Below are positions 9,656 to 18,230 of a DNA stretch of 37,656 nucleotides, piece by piece. Every line of letters begins with the position of its first letter. Within the stretch, counting starts at the first letter, position 1. The notes under the pieces are model-generated. The model searched no databases. It saw only the letters and a list, made by a program, of their open reading frames with translations, and had not been told where the DNA came from. A program made the position numbers and the translations under genes. This DNA comes from a virus, in IMG/VR virus record IMGVR_UViG_3300045996_001255, positions 1 through 37,656 of that record. One strand, written 5' to 3'.

Positions 9656-10396
9656 TTACTTGTAGAAGGCTTTCAGGTGATCCAACAGGAGTTGGGTGTC
9701 GTTGTCCACGTAAGTCTGTTCCTTCGTGAACATGCCCATCGGGGACCGGATTCGCTCGCCCGTGGTGGTCTTGGTCGGGCGGGTCTGGAAGACGTGCTTG
9801 AACCCCAGCTCGCGTTCCTCGTCGGAGATGGACAGCAGAGTGCTGCCGAACTTCTCCAGCTCCTTGATCGCGATCTTCTTGGTCGAGACCACAGTCGAGA
9901 AGTAGGCTTCCAGGCCGTTGTTCTTGAGCGAGCCCTTGACCGGCACGGAGGTCTTCATCTCCATGTTCTTCTCGTCCAGCACATCGAGCAGGTGGGCCGT
10001 GAAGATGGTCGGCTTGCCGAACAGGGTGACCTTCTCCTGCATCAGCACCTTGTAGAACTGGGCGAACTCGCCCCACGCCTTCATGGTGTTGGTGCTCGGG
10101 ATCACGTACTGGGTCTCGTACATGTCCATCAGGAAGGTCAGCGAATCGACGATGATCCCCTCGATCTCGGGCTTGGACGAGCCGTGGTCGAAGGCTTCGT
10201 GGACCTGGTAGGGGTCGGTGATCCGGAACGTCTGGAACTCGTTCCGGAACGGCAGCCGCTTGCCCGCCTCGGTGTTGAGGTAGAGCCAGTTCTTCTGGTT
10301 CCGGATGCCCCGGAGCGAGGCGCTCTTGCCCGTGGCGGAGAAGCCGGTGACCAGCACGAGCTGGTCGTTCGGCTCGTTGATGTCATGGTGGTCCAT
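9656..10396 (-). CDS. RecA/Sak4-like P-loop ATPase (N4 gp43-like)
   Basis: 246 residues, a predicted ATP-dependent DNA recombination/annealing protein of the RecA superfamily. Walker A is GFSATGKS at residues 18-25, and Walker B is the hydrophobic strand IEGIIVDSLTFLM. A single-domain P-loop ATPase beside an SSB and a primase-helicase matches the gp43 family of N4-type phages and Sak4-type annealases. Two starts are possible: ATG 10396 (used here, after a purine-rich AAGGAGAGG although 14 bases distant) or ATG 10426, which adds ten residues but would place that AAGGAGAGG inside the coding region. Confidence 0.82.
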   Translation of the reverse strand: MDHHDINEPNDQLVLVTGFSATGKSASLRGIRNQKNWLYLNTEAGKRLPFRNEFQTFRITDPYQVHEAFDHGSSKPEIEGIIVDSLTFLMDMYETQYVIPSTNTMKAWGEFAQFYKVLMQEKVTLFGKPTIFTAHLLDVLDEKNMEMKTSVPVKGSLKNNGLEAYFSTVVSTKKIAIKELEKFGSTLLSISDEERELGFKHVFQTRPTKTTTGERIRSPMGMFTKEQTYVDNDTQLLLDHLKAFYK

Positions 10397-10455
10397 GGGT
10401 CTTGGTAGTTCCTCTCCTTGGTTCATGTGGCCGTCCCCGGTTCACTCGGCGTGAT

Positions 10456-10467
10456 GACCCACAAAAA
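10456..10467. repeat. GACCCACAAAAA dodecamer, copy 1
   Basis: A 12-base sequence in the 119-base gap between the helicase-primase and RecA-like genes, identical to 20220-20231 in the divergent regulatory region. On the minus (transcribed) strand it reads TTTTTGTGGGTC. Here a T6 run follows the minus-strand sequence CTGACCCTCAG (4-bp stem, CCC loop), so a weak terminator is possible. Confidence 0.4.
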
Positions 10468-10515
10468 AGGCTGAGGGTCAGACCGAGTGGAACCAAAGGG
10501 ATCAGGCGAGAGCGA

Positions 10516-12675
10516 TCAGGCCGTGCGCTGGAAACGCTTGGCCACCGTGACCATGATGGTCGCGTCGATCTCGTCATCGGGCAGCGGGGTGTTGATCTTG
10601 GCGTTGAAGGCGTGAACCGCCTTCGCGATCTCGATCAGTTCCAGGCCGGCATCGACCAGGGCCAGGGCGTATTTCAGCATCTGGTTGTTGCGGCTGCCGG
10701 TCGCCATCCGTTGGGCGAACCAGCGCTCCAGGTTGCCCAGGTTCTGGACGGTCTGGAACTGGTCCCGGTACTGCTCGTTCTTCGAGGTCTTGGGGATGAA
10801 CGGCAGGGCGTCGAGGATCGCGCCCTCGTCGTTGTAGTGGAAGACGCCGTTGTGGTAGGACTCCCACTTCTTGGCCCGCTGGTTGGCCGAGGTGTCGGTC
10901 TTGAACGGCAGCCATTCCATGACGTTGTTCATGAACTCCTTGTACTCGTCGCTGTCCAGCTCCAGCACGTAGTTGATCGGCAGCACCAGCCGGAAGCGGT
11001 CACCGTGACCCTCGGTCTGGTGGCGCTTGGTGGTGTAGGTCATGAAGCGGTAGTCCTTCATGATCTCGTGGGCCATCTCCAAGGAGACGCCCTCGTCCAC
11101 GTCGATCACGATCATGTTGAAGCCGACGATCACGTTCTCCTCGGCGCGGTGGCCGTTCTTGAACGTGTGATTGGCCCAGTGGTAGCCCTCGGCCTGGGTC
11201 AGGTTGTGAAGCTGGTCGAACGGGACCTTCTCGGCCTGGTAGTTGTAGGCCCAGTGGTCGGAGTAGGAGACGAACATCTCGTCCAGCTTGGTTTCCTCCA
11301 GCGTCTCGCCCTTGAAGAACTCGATCCCGTCCACGAAGGACTTCTTGATGATGATGTGCTTCTTGTAGCCCCAGGCGGTCGCCAGGGTCATCATGTCGCG
11401 CCGGAACGCCGCACCGCCCTTGAAGAACGGCAGCGCCTCGCCGAGGTCGGTCTCGGTGACTTCCGTGCCGCAGGTGCCGATGTACTTGGCCAGCTTGACG
11501 TAGGCTTTCTCGCGGGTCAGGATCGTCTGGAAGGCAATGCCGGACTCCTCGACCAGGTAGATCGCCTGCATCAGGTGGCCCATCTCGACTTCGCTGCTCT
11601 CGTCGATGAAGGCGTAGGCGCCGGCCAGCTTGAGCGCCTTGAAGTAGCGGTGCGAGATCTCCGCCTTGCGGATCTCCTCGTGGTCGGGCAGCGTGTCGGC
11701 CGTCCGGTCGCAGGCGATCTTGTACTCCAGCAGGCGGATCGCGACATCCTCCTCGACCAGCATCTTCCAGCCGAACATGGCGGGATCGGCCAGCCGCTGG
11801 AACTGGTTCGACCACTTGGTCACGGTGTTGCTGTTGGTCGGGGCGATCAGGCGGTGATAGATCTCACTGGCCGTCTGGGTGTTCGACGCCCGGCTGGTGT
11901 GCTGGCCGAAGCCGAACAGGCAGCGCCGGGCGTAGCCGGTCTCCAGGAAGGAATAGAACTGGTCCTCGGTCTGGGCGCCGTCCAGCAGCTTGGCCGGGGT
12001 GCCGAACAACAGCATGTTGGTCGGGGTCTTGCCGTCCATTTCCTCGGCGCGGGTGTTCTCGGCCGTGTTCTTGGTCAGCTTCTGCTTGACCTGCCCCTGG
12101 TCGTAGAGTTCCAGGAACAGGGTCAGCACCTCGACCGCGTTGATCAGGTTGGAGCCGATCTCGTCGATCTGGAGGTTGATCGAGCCGCAGTTGGCCAGCA
12201 GCAGCTTGTGGCGGAGCTGCTTGACCGCCGGGGCCGTGCCGCTGTCGAAGGTGAACGGGTAGGCGCCGGCCCGCTTGTACTCGGCGTTGACCTTGTCGAA
12301 TTCCTCCTGCGGATCGGTGCCCTGGCGGAGCGACCGGTCGTTGGCGATTTCCCACAGGTTCTGCTCGGCGATCACCGGCATGGCGTCTTCCATGAAGCGT
12401 TTCTTGAACGGCTTCATGAACTCGTTTTCCATGATGTTGACCGAGTGCCCCTTGCCGAAGCCGGAGGTGGCGAGCGCCAGCGCATAGATGTTCACCGGGA
12501 TGTCGCCGCGGTCCTTGGTGACGATGGTGGCCCGCATGTTGGAGGCCATCTTGCCGAGGAAGTAGGCCACCTCGCAGCGGAAGAATCCCCGGTCGGTGTT
12601 CTGGGTTTTTGCACACAACACTTCCACGATTTCATCAATGGCGGGATGGTGCGTAACGCCGGTCAAGTCAATCAT
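10516..12675 (-). CDS. Fused P-loop helicase-like ATPase and AEP-type primase (N4 gp42-like)
   Basis: 719 residues, likely the replicative primase-helicase. The N-terminal half resembles DUF3987-type helicases: a Walker A-like ATSGFGKGHS at residues 70-77 and Walker B LQIDEIGS with Asp170/Glu171. The C-terminal half carries archaeo-eukaryotic primase features: the strand VIDVDEG with an Asp-x-Asp pair at 525/527, a His at 552 in TTKRHQ, and DRFRLVLP at about 559-566. A helical tail resembles primase C-terminal domains. The order ATPase then primase is the reverse of the commoner primase-helicase fusion. Its start overlaps the end of the upstream nuclease gene by 4 bases, so the two are probably co-translated. 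It corresponds in position to N4 gp42. Confidence 0.8.
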   Translation of the reverse strand: MIDLTGVTHHPAIDEIVEVLCAKTQNTDRGFFRCEVAYFLGKMASNMRATIVTKDRGDIPVNIYALALATSGFGKGHSVNIMENEFMKPFKKRFMEDAMPVIAEQNLWEIANDRSLRQGTDPQEEFDKVNAEYKRAGAYPFTFDSGTAPAVKQLRHKLLLANCGSINLQIDEIGSNLINAVEVLTLFLELYDQGQVKQKLTKNTAENTRAEEMDGKTPTNMLLFGTPAKLLDGAQTEDQFYSFLETGYARRCLFGFGQHTSRASNTQTASEIYHRLIAPTNSNTVTKWSNQFQRLADPAMFGWKMLVEEDVAIRLLEYKIACDRTADTLPDHEEIRKAEISHRYFKALKLAGAYAFIDESSEVEMGHLMQAIYLVEESGIAFQTILTREKAYVKLAKYIGTCGTEVTETDLGEALPFFKGGAAFRRDMMTLATAWGYKKHIIIKKSFVDGIEFFKGETLEETKLDEMFVSYSDHWAYNYQAEKVPFDQLHNLTQAEGYHWANHTFKNGHRAEENVIVGFNMIVIDVDEGVSLEMAHEIMKDYRFMTYTTKRHQTEGHGDRFRLVLPINYVLELDSDEYKEFMNNVMEWLPFKTDTSANQRAKKWESYHNGVFHYNDEGAILDALPFIPKTSKNEQYRDQFQTVQNLGNLERWFAQRMATGSRNNQMLKYALALVDAGLELIEIAKAVHAFNAKINTPLPDDEIDATIMVTVAKRFQRTA

Positions 12676-13640
12676 GGGAAGTATTTATCCTTTTGAGTGC
12701 ATACTGAGAACGCATCACAGTAGCCACATCTTTTGGGTTCACCGGGGACGGTAATAATGATCCCTTTGCCGGACTTCTCGCCGGCCATGAACTTCCGCGC
12801 CTCGATGGGATCGGAGAAGTTCTTGGTGGAGCGGCCCTGGGTTTTGGCGGGATCGGCGTAATACTTGTACTGAGGGTCGCTCTGCCAGAGATCCTCCACG
12901 GTGCATTCCGGGATCTGGTGCTCGGGAGCGTTCCGGTACTTCTCGACGCTCGCCAGCTTGTTCGCGATCCAGTCCTCGGTTTGCTGGAGGGTCAGCAGCG
13001 GGATGTCCTTGTGCAGCACCCGGCGCTGTGGGTACCGGGGGTTCTGCTTGGCCTGGGCCTTCTGCCAGTCGGTGAAGATGAAGTTGATCCGGCCGAAGTC
13101 CTCGGTGATCTTGTCCGGGTTGAGCCACTTGTAGAGGCTCATCTGGAGCTGGTAGTCGTCGTCCTTGGTGCCGGCCAGCCAGGTGTAGGATGTGGTGGAC
13201 TTGAAGTCCTGGACAATGCCCTCGGCCACGAAGTCGAACTTGCCGCCGATCGTGTAGCCCTGGAACGCCCGGAACGCGCGCTGTTCGAGGTAGACCGGGA
13301 TGATGCTGTTCGAGGCCCGCAGCTCCTCCGCCGTCGGGTTGATCCGGATGGCGTCGATCAGGCTGTTGGGATAGCCCAGCTTGCGCAGGGACTGCCGGTA
13401 GCCCTTGGTCCAGGCTTTCTCGATCGAGTCGTGAAGGCTGTGGCCCACGGCACGGGAAATGAAATCCTCCACGTCGCTCGTCCGCTGCTCTTGCGGCACC
13501 CGGCTGGGCAGGATCAGGTGCCGCAGCGGCTTCATCAGGGCCGTGGCCGAGATGTAGTTCTCGGCATCGACGTAGTCGTATTCGTCATGGAGCAGCCAGA
13601 CGGCGAGCGTCAGGGAAATATCCCCCGTGTTGGTGATCAT
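12672..13640 (-). CDS. PD-(D/E)XK nuclease, RecB/Cas4-like
   Basis: 322 residues, predicted DNA exonuclease. The catalytic pattern of the RecB family is complete: His70 in VGHSLHD, Glu119 in YLEQRAF, Asp136 in GGKFDFV, and Asp145-x-Lys147 in VQDFKST. The C-terminus has a CxxC-type cluster (RCGYCDAFSVC) which, perhaps with Cys in ECTVEDLW, could hold a Fe-S cluster or zinc as in Cas4/AddB nucleases. I chose ATG 13640 (GGGAG nine bases upstream); longer forms would run through the upstream hairpin region. It is co-transcribed with the primase-helicase by a 4-base overlap. Role inferred: end processing in recombination or host DNA breakdown for nucleotides. Confidence 0.85.
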   Translation of the reverse strand: MITNTGDISLTLAVWLLHDEYDYVDAENYISATALMKPLRHLILPSRVPQEQRTSDVEDFISRAVGHSLHDSIEKAWTKGYRQSLRKLGYPNSLIDAIRINPTAEELRASNSIIPVYLEQRAFRAFQGYTIGGKFDFVAEGIVQDFKSTTSYTWLAGTKDDDYQLQMSLYKWLNPDKITEDFGRINFIFTDWQKAQAKQNPRYPQRRVLHKDIPLLTLQQTEDWIANKLASVEKYRNAPEHQIPECTVEDLWQSDPQYKYYADPAKTQGRSTKNFSDPIEARKFMAGEKSGKGIIITVPGEPKRCGYCDAFSVCTQKDKYFP

Positions 13641-13837
13641 AGGTCGGCTCCCGGATGCAGGGGGTTGGGGTCGTTGGTTCAAGACGCAGAGCGAGGGAAC
13701 CAAAGGGGATAGGTACCCCCTTTGGATGAATCAATTATTACCAGTAGGTTTGGGTGATCCGGCCTCGTCTCGCTGGGCCGGGTATCTTGAATCAGCTTAT
13801 CTTAGAGGTCAAGGACGGGAAATCGGTTCAGCTCGAC
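13641..13837 (-). promoter_or_regulatory. 197-bp leader with two hairpins before the nuclease gene
   Basis: A non-coding gap in a tightly packed block. It contains a 9-bp perfect inverted repeat CCAAAGGGG/CCCCTTTGG (13700-13725, 8-nt spacer), a 6-bp CCGGCC/GGCCGG repeat (13759-13781) and two GAACCAA/TTGGTTC heptamers (13674, 13697). An AT-rich patch (AATAATTGATTC on minus) lies between the hairpins. It probably holds a promoter for the nuclease and primase genes, but I cannot name the site. Confidence 0.5.
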
Positions 13838-14185
13838 TTAGATCGAATTGAACGGATCGTCCAGGCTGGCCGGGACGACCACCGGCTTGTCGCCCTGGGG
13901 GATGCCCTGGAACTCCGCTTCGGTCATGCGGCCGAGCGGGGCGAGATTCAGGATCACCACGGTGAGCACCTTGGGCTCCTGGTCCGTCAGTTGCTGGACC
14001 TCCAGTTGTTTGTGGAACTGGAGCTGGGCGATCTGCTGGGCCTTGCCGATCAGCCGGGCGGTGATCTCCGGGTGCTTGTCGGACAGCACGCCGTTGACGT
14101 GAGCGGTGTAGATCATCGGATCTTCCGGCAGTTGGAAGACGATCTCGGCGGTGATCAGGGTGTAGTAGAAGGGGCCTTTGCTCAT
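13838..14185 (-). CDS. Hypothetical protein
   Basis: 115 residues, no family recognised. The N-terminus is beta-rich (GPFYYTLITAEIVFQL), followed by a segment with Asp-Lys-His (VLSDKHPEITARLIG) and an amphipathic helix rich in Gln. It has no signal peptide or membrane segment. Its ATG overlaps the stop of the upstream 99-residue gene in an ATGA junction, so the two are translationally coupled. It is the last gene before the hairpin-containing leader of the nuclease gene. Confidence 0.75.
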   Translation of the reverse strand: MSKGPFYYTLITAEIVFQLPEDPMIYTAHVNGVLSDKHPEITARLIGKAQQIAQLQFHKQLEVQQLTDQEPKVLTVVILNLAPLGRMTEAEFQGIPQGDKPVVVPASLDDPFNSI

Positions 14186-14481
14186 TTGGTGGCGTCTTCC
14201 TCTTGCTGGATCTCGATGTCGAAGTTGCTGCGCACCGCTTCCAGGAGCCGGTCGATCTTCCAGCCCCGGATGTGGGCGACGTGCAGCAGGTCGCAGATCA
14301 GGTCCTGGACGCAGGTGTAGTCGTCACCGTTCTCGATCCCGGCCATCTCCTTCTCGATCTGTGCGAACGTCCGGTGGTGATAGGTTTCACGGGCGAAGGC
14401 GTCGAGGGCGAGGATGCCCCACTCGGCACGCTGCTCGTTGGTGGGTTCGCCGGTCTTCGGGTGGGTACGGGCCTTGCTCAT
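14182..14481 (-). CDS. Hypothetical protein, small helical cytoplasmic protein
   Basis: 99 residues. ATG 14481 is preceded by GAGGAACCAAAGAGAC, a purine-rich ribosome-binding region containing the recurrent GAACCAA heptamer; a longer start at 14499 would swallow this site. The protein is mostly helical and charged, with a segment (YTCVQDLICDLLHVAHIRGW) of the kind common in phage accessory proteins resembling HTH or MazG-adjacent regions. No catalytic motif was found. It is coupled by ATGA to the next gene. Confidence 0.78.
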   Translation of the reverse strand: MSKARTHPKTGEPTNEQRAEWGILALDAFARETYHHRTFAQIEKEMAGIENGDDYTCVQDLICDLLHVAHIRGWKIDRLLEAVRSNFDIEIQQEEDATK

Positions 14482-14545
14482 GTCTCTTTGGTTCCTCAAG
14501 TTAATCCAGGGGGCCTCGACCCCAAAGAAATACTGCGGGTAGGCG

Positions 14546-15016
14546 TCACAGGAAACTGGCGTTCTTGAGCGAGACGGCGCACTTGATCAGCTCGGGCAGC
14601 ATCAGCTTGGTGCCGGTCAGCTTGTAGCCGAACTCCACGGCGCCCAGCCGGACCTTGAGGGTTGAGCCGACCGCGAGGACCCGGAAGCTCTCCGCCTCCA
14701 TCGCGATCGCGATCTTGAGGATCGTGGGGCTGATGGCCGTGGCGGTGTGCTTGCTCCAGGTGCTGTCATCGACCTTGACCTGGGCCAGCCGCTCGCCCTT
14801 GGTCAGGTTCCAGGCTTCGTTGATCAGGATCAGGTCGAACGCGCCGGATGAGTCCAGGCCGAAGCCGAAGATCGTGCCGTTCTTGTACCGGTCGATTGTG
14901 AAGCAGCCGTTCTCGGCATACTCGATGTCCCAGGTGGCGATCGACTTCCAGGTGCCTGCCTGGGCCGGGACGGTCAGGAAGGCGGTCAGCAAGGCGGCGA
15001 TCAGGATGCGGATCAT
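14546..15016 (-). CDS. Secreted protein with signal peptide inside the replication block
   Basis: 156 residues. It starts at ATG 15016 with GGAG upstream. The N-terminus is a typical Sec signal peptide: MIR, then a hydrophobic stretch ILIAALLTAFLTVPAQA with AQA as likely cleavage site. The mature ~137 residues are beta-rich with two cysteines near the ends (NGCFTID and LIKCAVS), consistent with one disulfide in the periplasm. The pattern (Trp near the N-terminus, early Cys, repeated hydrophobic strands, Cys before the C-terminus) recalls small secreted proteins common in alphaproteobacteria, including the IalB-like group; that resemblance is from memory. It sits between DNA polymerase and a cytoplasmic gene. 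Possible roles are envelope modification or superinfection exclusion. Confidence 0.8.
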   Translation of the reverse strand: MIRILIAALLTAFLTVPAQAGTWKSIATWDIEYAENGCFTIDRYKNGTIFGFGLDSSGAFDLILINEAWNLTKGERLAQVKVDDSTWSKHTATAISPTILKIAIAMEAESFRVLAVGSTLKVRLGAVEFGYKLTGTKLMLPELIKCAVSLKNASFL

Positions 15017-15045
15017 TCTATTCTCCATGAGGTTCGGGGGGGTTG

Positions 15046-17652
15046 TTATTCTGCCTGGAGCGCCTTGGTGACCTTGGCGATCAGTCCTTCCTCGGTCACC
15101 CCGTTGGGGATGCCGATCTCGTGTGCCCAGTCGGGGTAGAAGATCGAGAGTTCGCCGCCCAGCTTGACTTCCGGGTGGGCGATCTCGGGGTGGTCCTGCC
15201 ACTGAACGGCCTTGACCAGGTGCTCGTTGACATAGAGCAGCGTGTCGATGTCGTCCTTGACGATCATGTACTGGGCGTCGTGGATGTGGGCGCAGGGCCG
15301 GATCTCCAGCCGGTGCTTGTCGTGTTTCCGGACCTTGCCCATGAACTCGGCGCTGGCCCTGGAGTTGAGCAGGCACCAGCTCTGGCCCAGCGCGTTGCCG
15401 GCGGATCGGCCCTCGGCCTCGGCCTCGTAGGGGGTCTTGGAGGTGCCGCGGATGACCTGTTTGAGCAAGGGTGTCCGGACCTTCAGGCCGAAGGCCACGG
15501 TCACGTAGCCGGTCCTGGACGCCGCGTCGAGCTTGGCTTTGACCCAGGCATCACTGACCTGGTAGAGGTCGTGGTAGCGGCTCTCGATCTTGCGGGCTAC
15601 CGCTTCGCTGAAGCCTGAGTTGGTGACCAGCGTCTTCCAGGTCCCCGCGTAGGTCAGGGCGAAGGTGGGAGTCTTACTGTCCTGGCGGAGCTGCTTGTAC
15701 CGGGTCTGGATCGAGTTGATGCTCTCCACCGAATCAGGGTCGATGTCGGGCATCTGCTCCCCGAAATAGGCGTAGGCCCGGAGACAGTGGCCGTCGAATC
15801 CGTCGAGATAGACCTTGAGTTTCTGGGGGTCCTTGGTCGTCAGGGCCGAGATCCGGTCCTCCAGGGACGCGAAGTCCAACCCGCAAAACAGCCATCCGGG
15901 GGCGGCCTGGATGCAGCTCTTGATCAGCTTGGCGTATTTCGAGTTGGCCGGCAGGTTCTGGAGGTTGGGGTCCGAGCTGCTGAGGCGTCCCGACAGCGTG
16001 CCGCCGAGGTTAAAATTACCGAACAAATAGTGCCAGCCGTCCGGACCCAGCGCGGCGTTCTCCATCGCGGGGATGAAGCTGGTCAGGATCTTGTTGACCG
16101 CGTTGTAGTCCTGCATGGCCAGCAGGAACGCCTTGATCTCAGGGTCCTGGGTATGATTGACCAGGGCCTCCAGCGTGTCGCCGTCGGTCGAGGGCTGTTT
16201 GCTGTCGGTCAGGCCCAGCACCGGCAGACCCAGCATCGTGAACAGCAGGTCCTGAAGCTGGGGGCCTGAGTTCGGATTGAACACGATCACGTCCGGCACG
16301 TCGGCCAGGGTGACCCGCTTCTTCTTGAGTTCCTGGTTCTTCTTCTCGACCCAGCGTTCCTGGAGCCGGTAGGTGAACTTTTGAACCAGCCTGCTCTGGC
16401 GGATGGTGGCCAGGGCCTTGTCCTGGTCGGCTTCCATGATCGCCTTGACCGCGGCCACCCGCTTCATGCTGACCGGCAGGCCGGTGAGCTGCATTTGGAT
16501 AATATCCACCGTGGCTGGTTTGAACAGGGTTTGGTAGATCTCTTCCTGCTCGTCGGCCACCATCACCGGCCACTGCTTGTCATGGACGAACCAGGTGGAG
16601 ACACTATCCACCAGATTGTATTTGAGCAGGCTGTCCAAAGGTATCCGGGTGATGTCCTTGATGTCGGTCTCGGCGTAGTTCCCGGAGTATGCCTGGGCCT
16701 GGTCCTTGAGCGACAGCTTGTTGCCGGCGCAACTATTGGTCGCCAGGTATGTGATCAGCTTGGTGTCGTCCCAGTTCCGCAGCAGGATGTTCATGCCCCG
16801 CAGCAGGCCCTTGGTGTCCAGGATGTCGTCCATGTAGAGCTGGTAGGTCAGGACGGACACGTCGTAGGCGATGTTGTGGTAGATCGCCCGCTTGGCGTGC
16901 CGGGCGAAGAATTTCCGCAGCAGCTTACGCACGGGTTCGTTCAGGGCCTGGCGGCCGAACGGTGCCTCGGTGGCGCCCTCGATTTCCTGGTAGTCCACCG
17001 GGAAGGATATCCCCTCGGTCTTCGACCAGGCGAAGCTGATGGTGCCGATCCCGGCCTTGTGGTGCTTGAGGTCGAACGCCTCGATGTCAATCGTCAGGTC
17101 GCAGTCCATCGCGATCAGGCGGTCGAGCCAGTCCGCGATCTCGTCGTGGGTCTTTGGATACGCCTCGAACTGGATGATGCCGTTGCCAGGGGCTGAATAA
17201 CGGCCGCCGGCGTGGCTGACCAGGGCTTCCAGACCCTGGCGGATCTTGGCCCGGATCTTCTCCGGATCGTAGAACACCGCCCGGTAGTTGGGCACGTAGA
17301 CGACTTTCCACTGGCCGGGGGGACCGTAGGCGCAGTCGAGGACGTACCCCAAATTAACATCTACCTTGGGGACCTTGGCCAGCACCTTGAAATACTCGGC
17401 ATCCGCCACGACCAGGTATTTGGCGCCCTGCTCCTCCAGCGTCGGGACCAGCTCGCTGTCGATGAACGCCTTCATCTCGGCGACCGGGGTCTTCTTCTTG
17501 TCTTGGGCATAGTGGAGACCCAGGACCATCACGTCGTCGGTCGGGATGCCGAACGGGTCCAGGTATTCCTTCTGGATCTCATCCTTGCGGATGATGGGAA
17601 CCAGGAAGACCAGGGGGTAGTCCGGCTGCTGGGCATAAGTGAAATACTGCAT
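15046..17652 (-). CDS. Family A DNA polymerase with 3'-5' exonuclease (N4 gp39-like)
   Basis: 868 residues, the replicative polymerase. An N-terminal ~185 residues of unclear function precede a DnaQ-like proofreading domain: Exo I TIDIEAFD (Asp189, Glu191), Exo II YHNIAYDVS (Asp264) and Exo III KYNLVDS (Tyr345, Asp349). The polymerase domain has TLSGRLSSSDPNLQNLPA (552-569), motif A GLDFASLEDRI (Asp593), motif B RQDSKTPTFALTYAG (Arg656, Lys660, Tyr668) and motif C HIHDAQ (His791, Asp792). In motif C, Ala replaces the Glu of the usual HDE; the essential Asp is kept. No 5'-3' exonuclease domain is present, as in T7 and N4 polymerases. The start is at ATG 17652 with only a weak ribosome-binding site. 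Confidence 0.95.
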   Translation of the reverse strand: MQYFTYAQQPDYPLVFLVPIIRKDEIQKEYLDPFGIPTDDVMVLGLHYAQDKKKTPVAEMKAFIDSELVPTLEEQGAKYLVVADAEYFKVLAKVPKVDVNLGYVLDCAYGPPGQWKVVYVPNYRAVFYDPEKIRAKIRQGLEALVSHAGGRYSAPGNGIIQFEAYPKTHDEIADWLDRLIAMDCDLTIDIEAFDLKHHKAGIGTISFAWSKTEGISFPVDYQEIEGATEAPFGRQALNEPVRKLLRKFFARHAKRAIYHNIAYDVSVLTYQLYMDDILDTKGLLRGMNILLRNWDDTKLITYLATNSCAGNKLSLKDQAQAYSGNYAETDIKDITRIPLDSLLKYNLVDSVSTWFVHDKQWPVMVADEQEEIYQTLFKPATVDIIQMQLTGLPVSMKRVAAVKAIMEADQDKALATIRQSRLVQKFTYRLQERWVEKKNQELKKKRVTLADVPDVIVFNPNSGPQLQDLLFTMLGLPVLGLTDSKQPSTDGDTLEALVNHTQDPEIKAFLLAMQDYNAVNKILTSFIPAMENAALGPDGWHYLFGNFNLGGTLSGRLSSSDPNLQNLPANSKYAKLIKSCIQAAPGWLFCGLDFASLEDRISALTTKDPQKLKVYLDGFDGHCLRAYAYFGEQMPDIDPDSVESINSIQTRYKQLRQDSKTPTFALTYAGTWKTLVTNSGFSEAVARKIESRYHDLYQVSDAWVKAKLDAASRTGYVTVAFGLKVRTPLLKQVIRGTSKTPYEAEAEGRSAGNALGQSWCLLNSRASAEFMGKVRKHDKHRLEIRPCAHIHDAQYMIVKDDIDTLLYVNEHLVKAVQWQDHPEIAHPEVKLGGELSIFYPDWAHEIGIPNGVTEEGLIAKVTKALQAE

Positions 17653-17692
17653 GGCGGGGGATGCCCCTAATCGGCCTGGGGGTGGGAGATGC

Positions 17693-18199
17693 TCAGTAGA
17701 GCATACGGGTCACCGCATACATCTCAATTTTGGAGATGACTTTGGTGTACTGGCGCATGGCCCTTTCGTCGTGGCGGATCGACCACAGCGGGTCCGGGTT
17801 GGAACGGGGTGTCTTGTCCAGTTCCGGCAGCAGCGGGGCGGTGCAGTCCGGGACGGCATCTCGGATTTCCTGGAGGGTGACACACGGGTCCAGCAGCCGG
17901 ACGAACATCTGCTGGATCATGACCCGGTCCTCGGTGATCTGCTTGGTGTCCCGGATCAGGCTCTCGGCCTGGGGCGCCAGGCTGTTCGCCAGGGCCGGCA
18001 GCGGCTGGCCGACCGCCTGCCGGGTCAGGTCCCAGGGCACGAACCGGAGACCCTGGTGCCGGAAGCCGTAGAGCCGCTTGTTGGCGATCTCGCAGTTCTT
18101 CCGGTTGAGGTCCGAGACAATTGAGTCCAGTCTCCTTTCCTCGGCGGCGAACAGCCGCTTGATCAGCTCGATCATCCACGAGCGTGTGCTGAGGTTCAT
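17693..18199 (-). CDS. Hypothetical protein between helicase and DNA polymerase
   Basis: 168 residues, no recognised domain. The first third is basic and helical (IELIKRLFAAEERRL and following), the middle has several Pro/Leu turns, and the end is helical again. ATG 18199 has an AAAGGGAA ribosome-binding site. Its place between a Dda-type helicase and the polymerase corresponds to the N4 gp38 position, so a replication-associated role is plausible, but only from context. Confidence 0.78.
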   Translation of the reverse strand: MNLSTRSWMIELIKRLFAAEERRLDSIVSDLNRKNCEIANKRLYGFRHQGLRFVPWDLTRQAVGQPLPALANSLAPQAESLIRDTKQITEDRVMIQQMFVRLLDPCVTLQEIRDAVPDCTAPLLPELDKTPRSNPDPLWSIRHDERAMRQYTKVISKIEMYAVTRMLY

Positions 18200-18230
18200 G
18201 ATTGTTCCCTTTGGGTCTCTGGGGTTCGGG

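Noticed and set aside
10402-12696. 764-residue open frame on plus opposite the helicase-primase gene
   Set aside because: Antisense shadow; the minus frame has Walker and primase motifs and good overlaps with neighbours.
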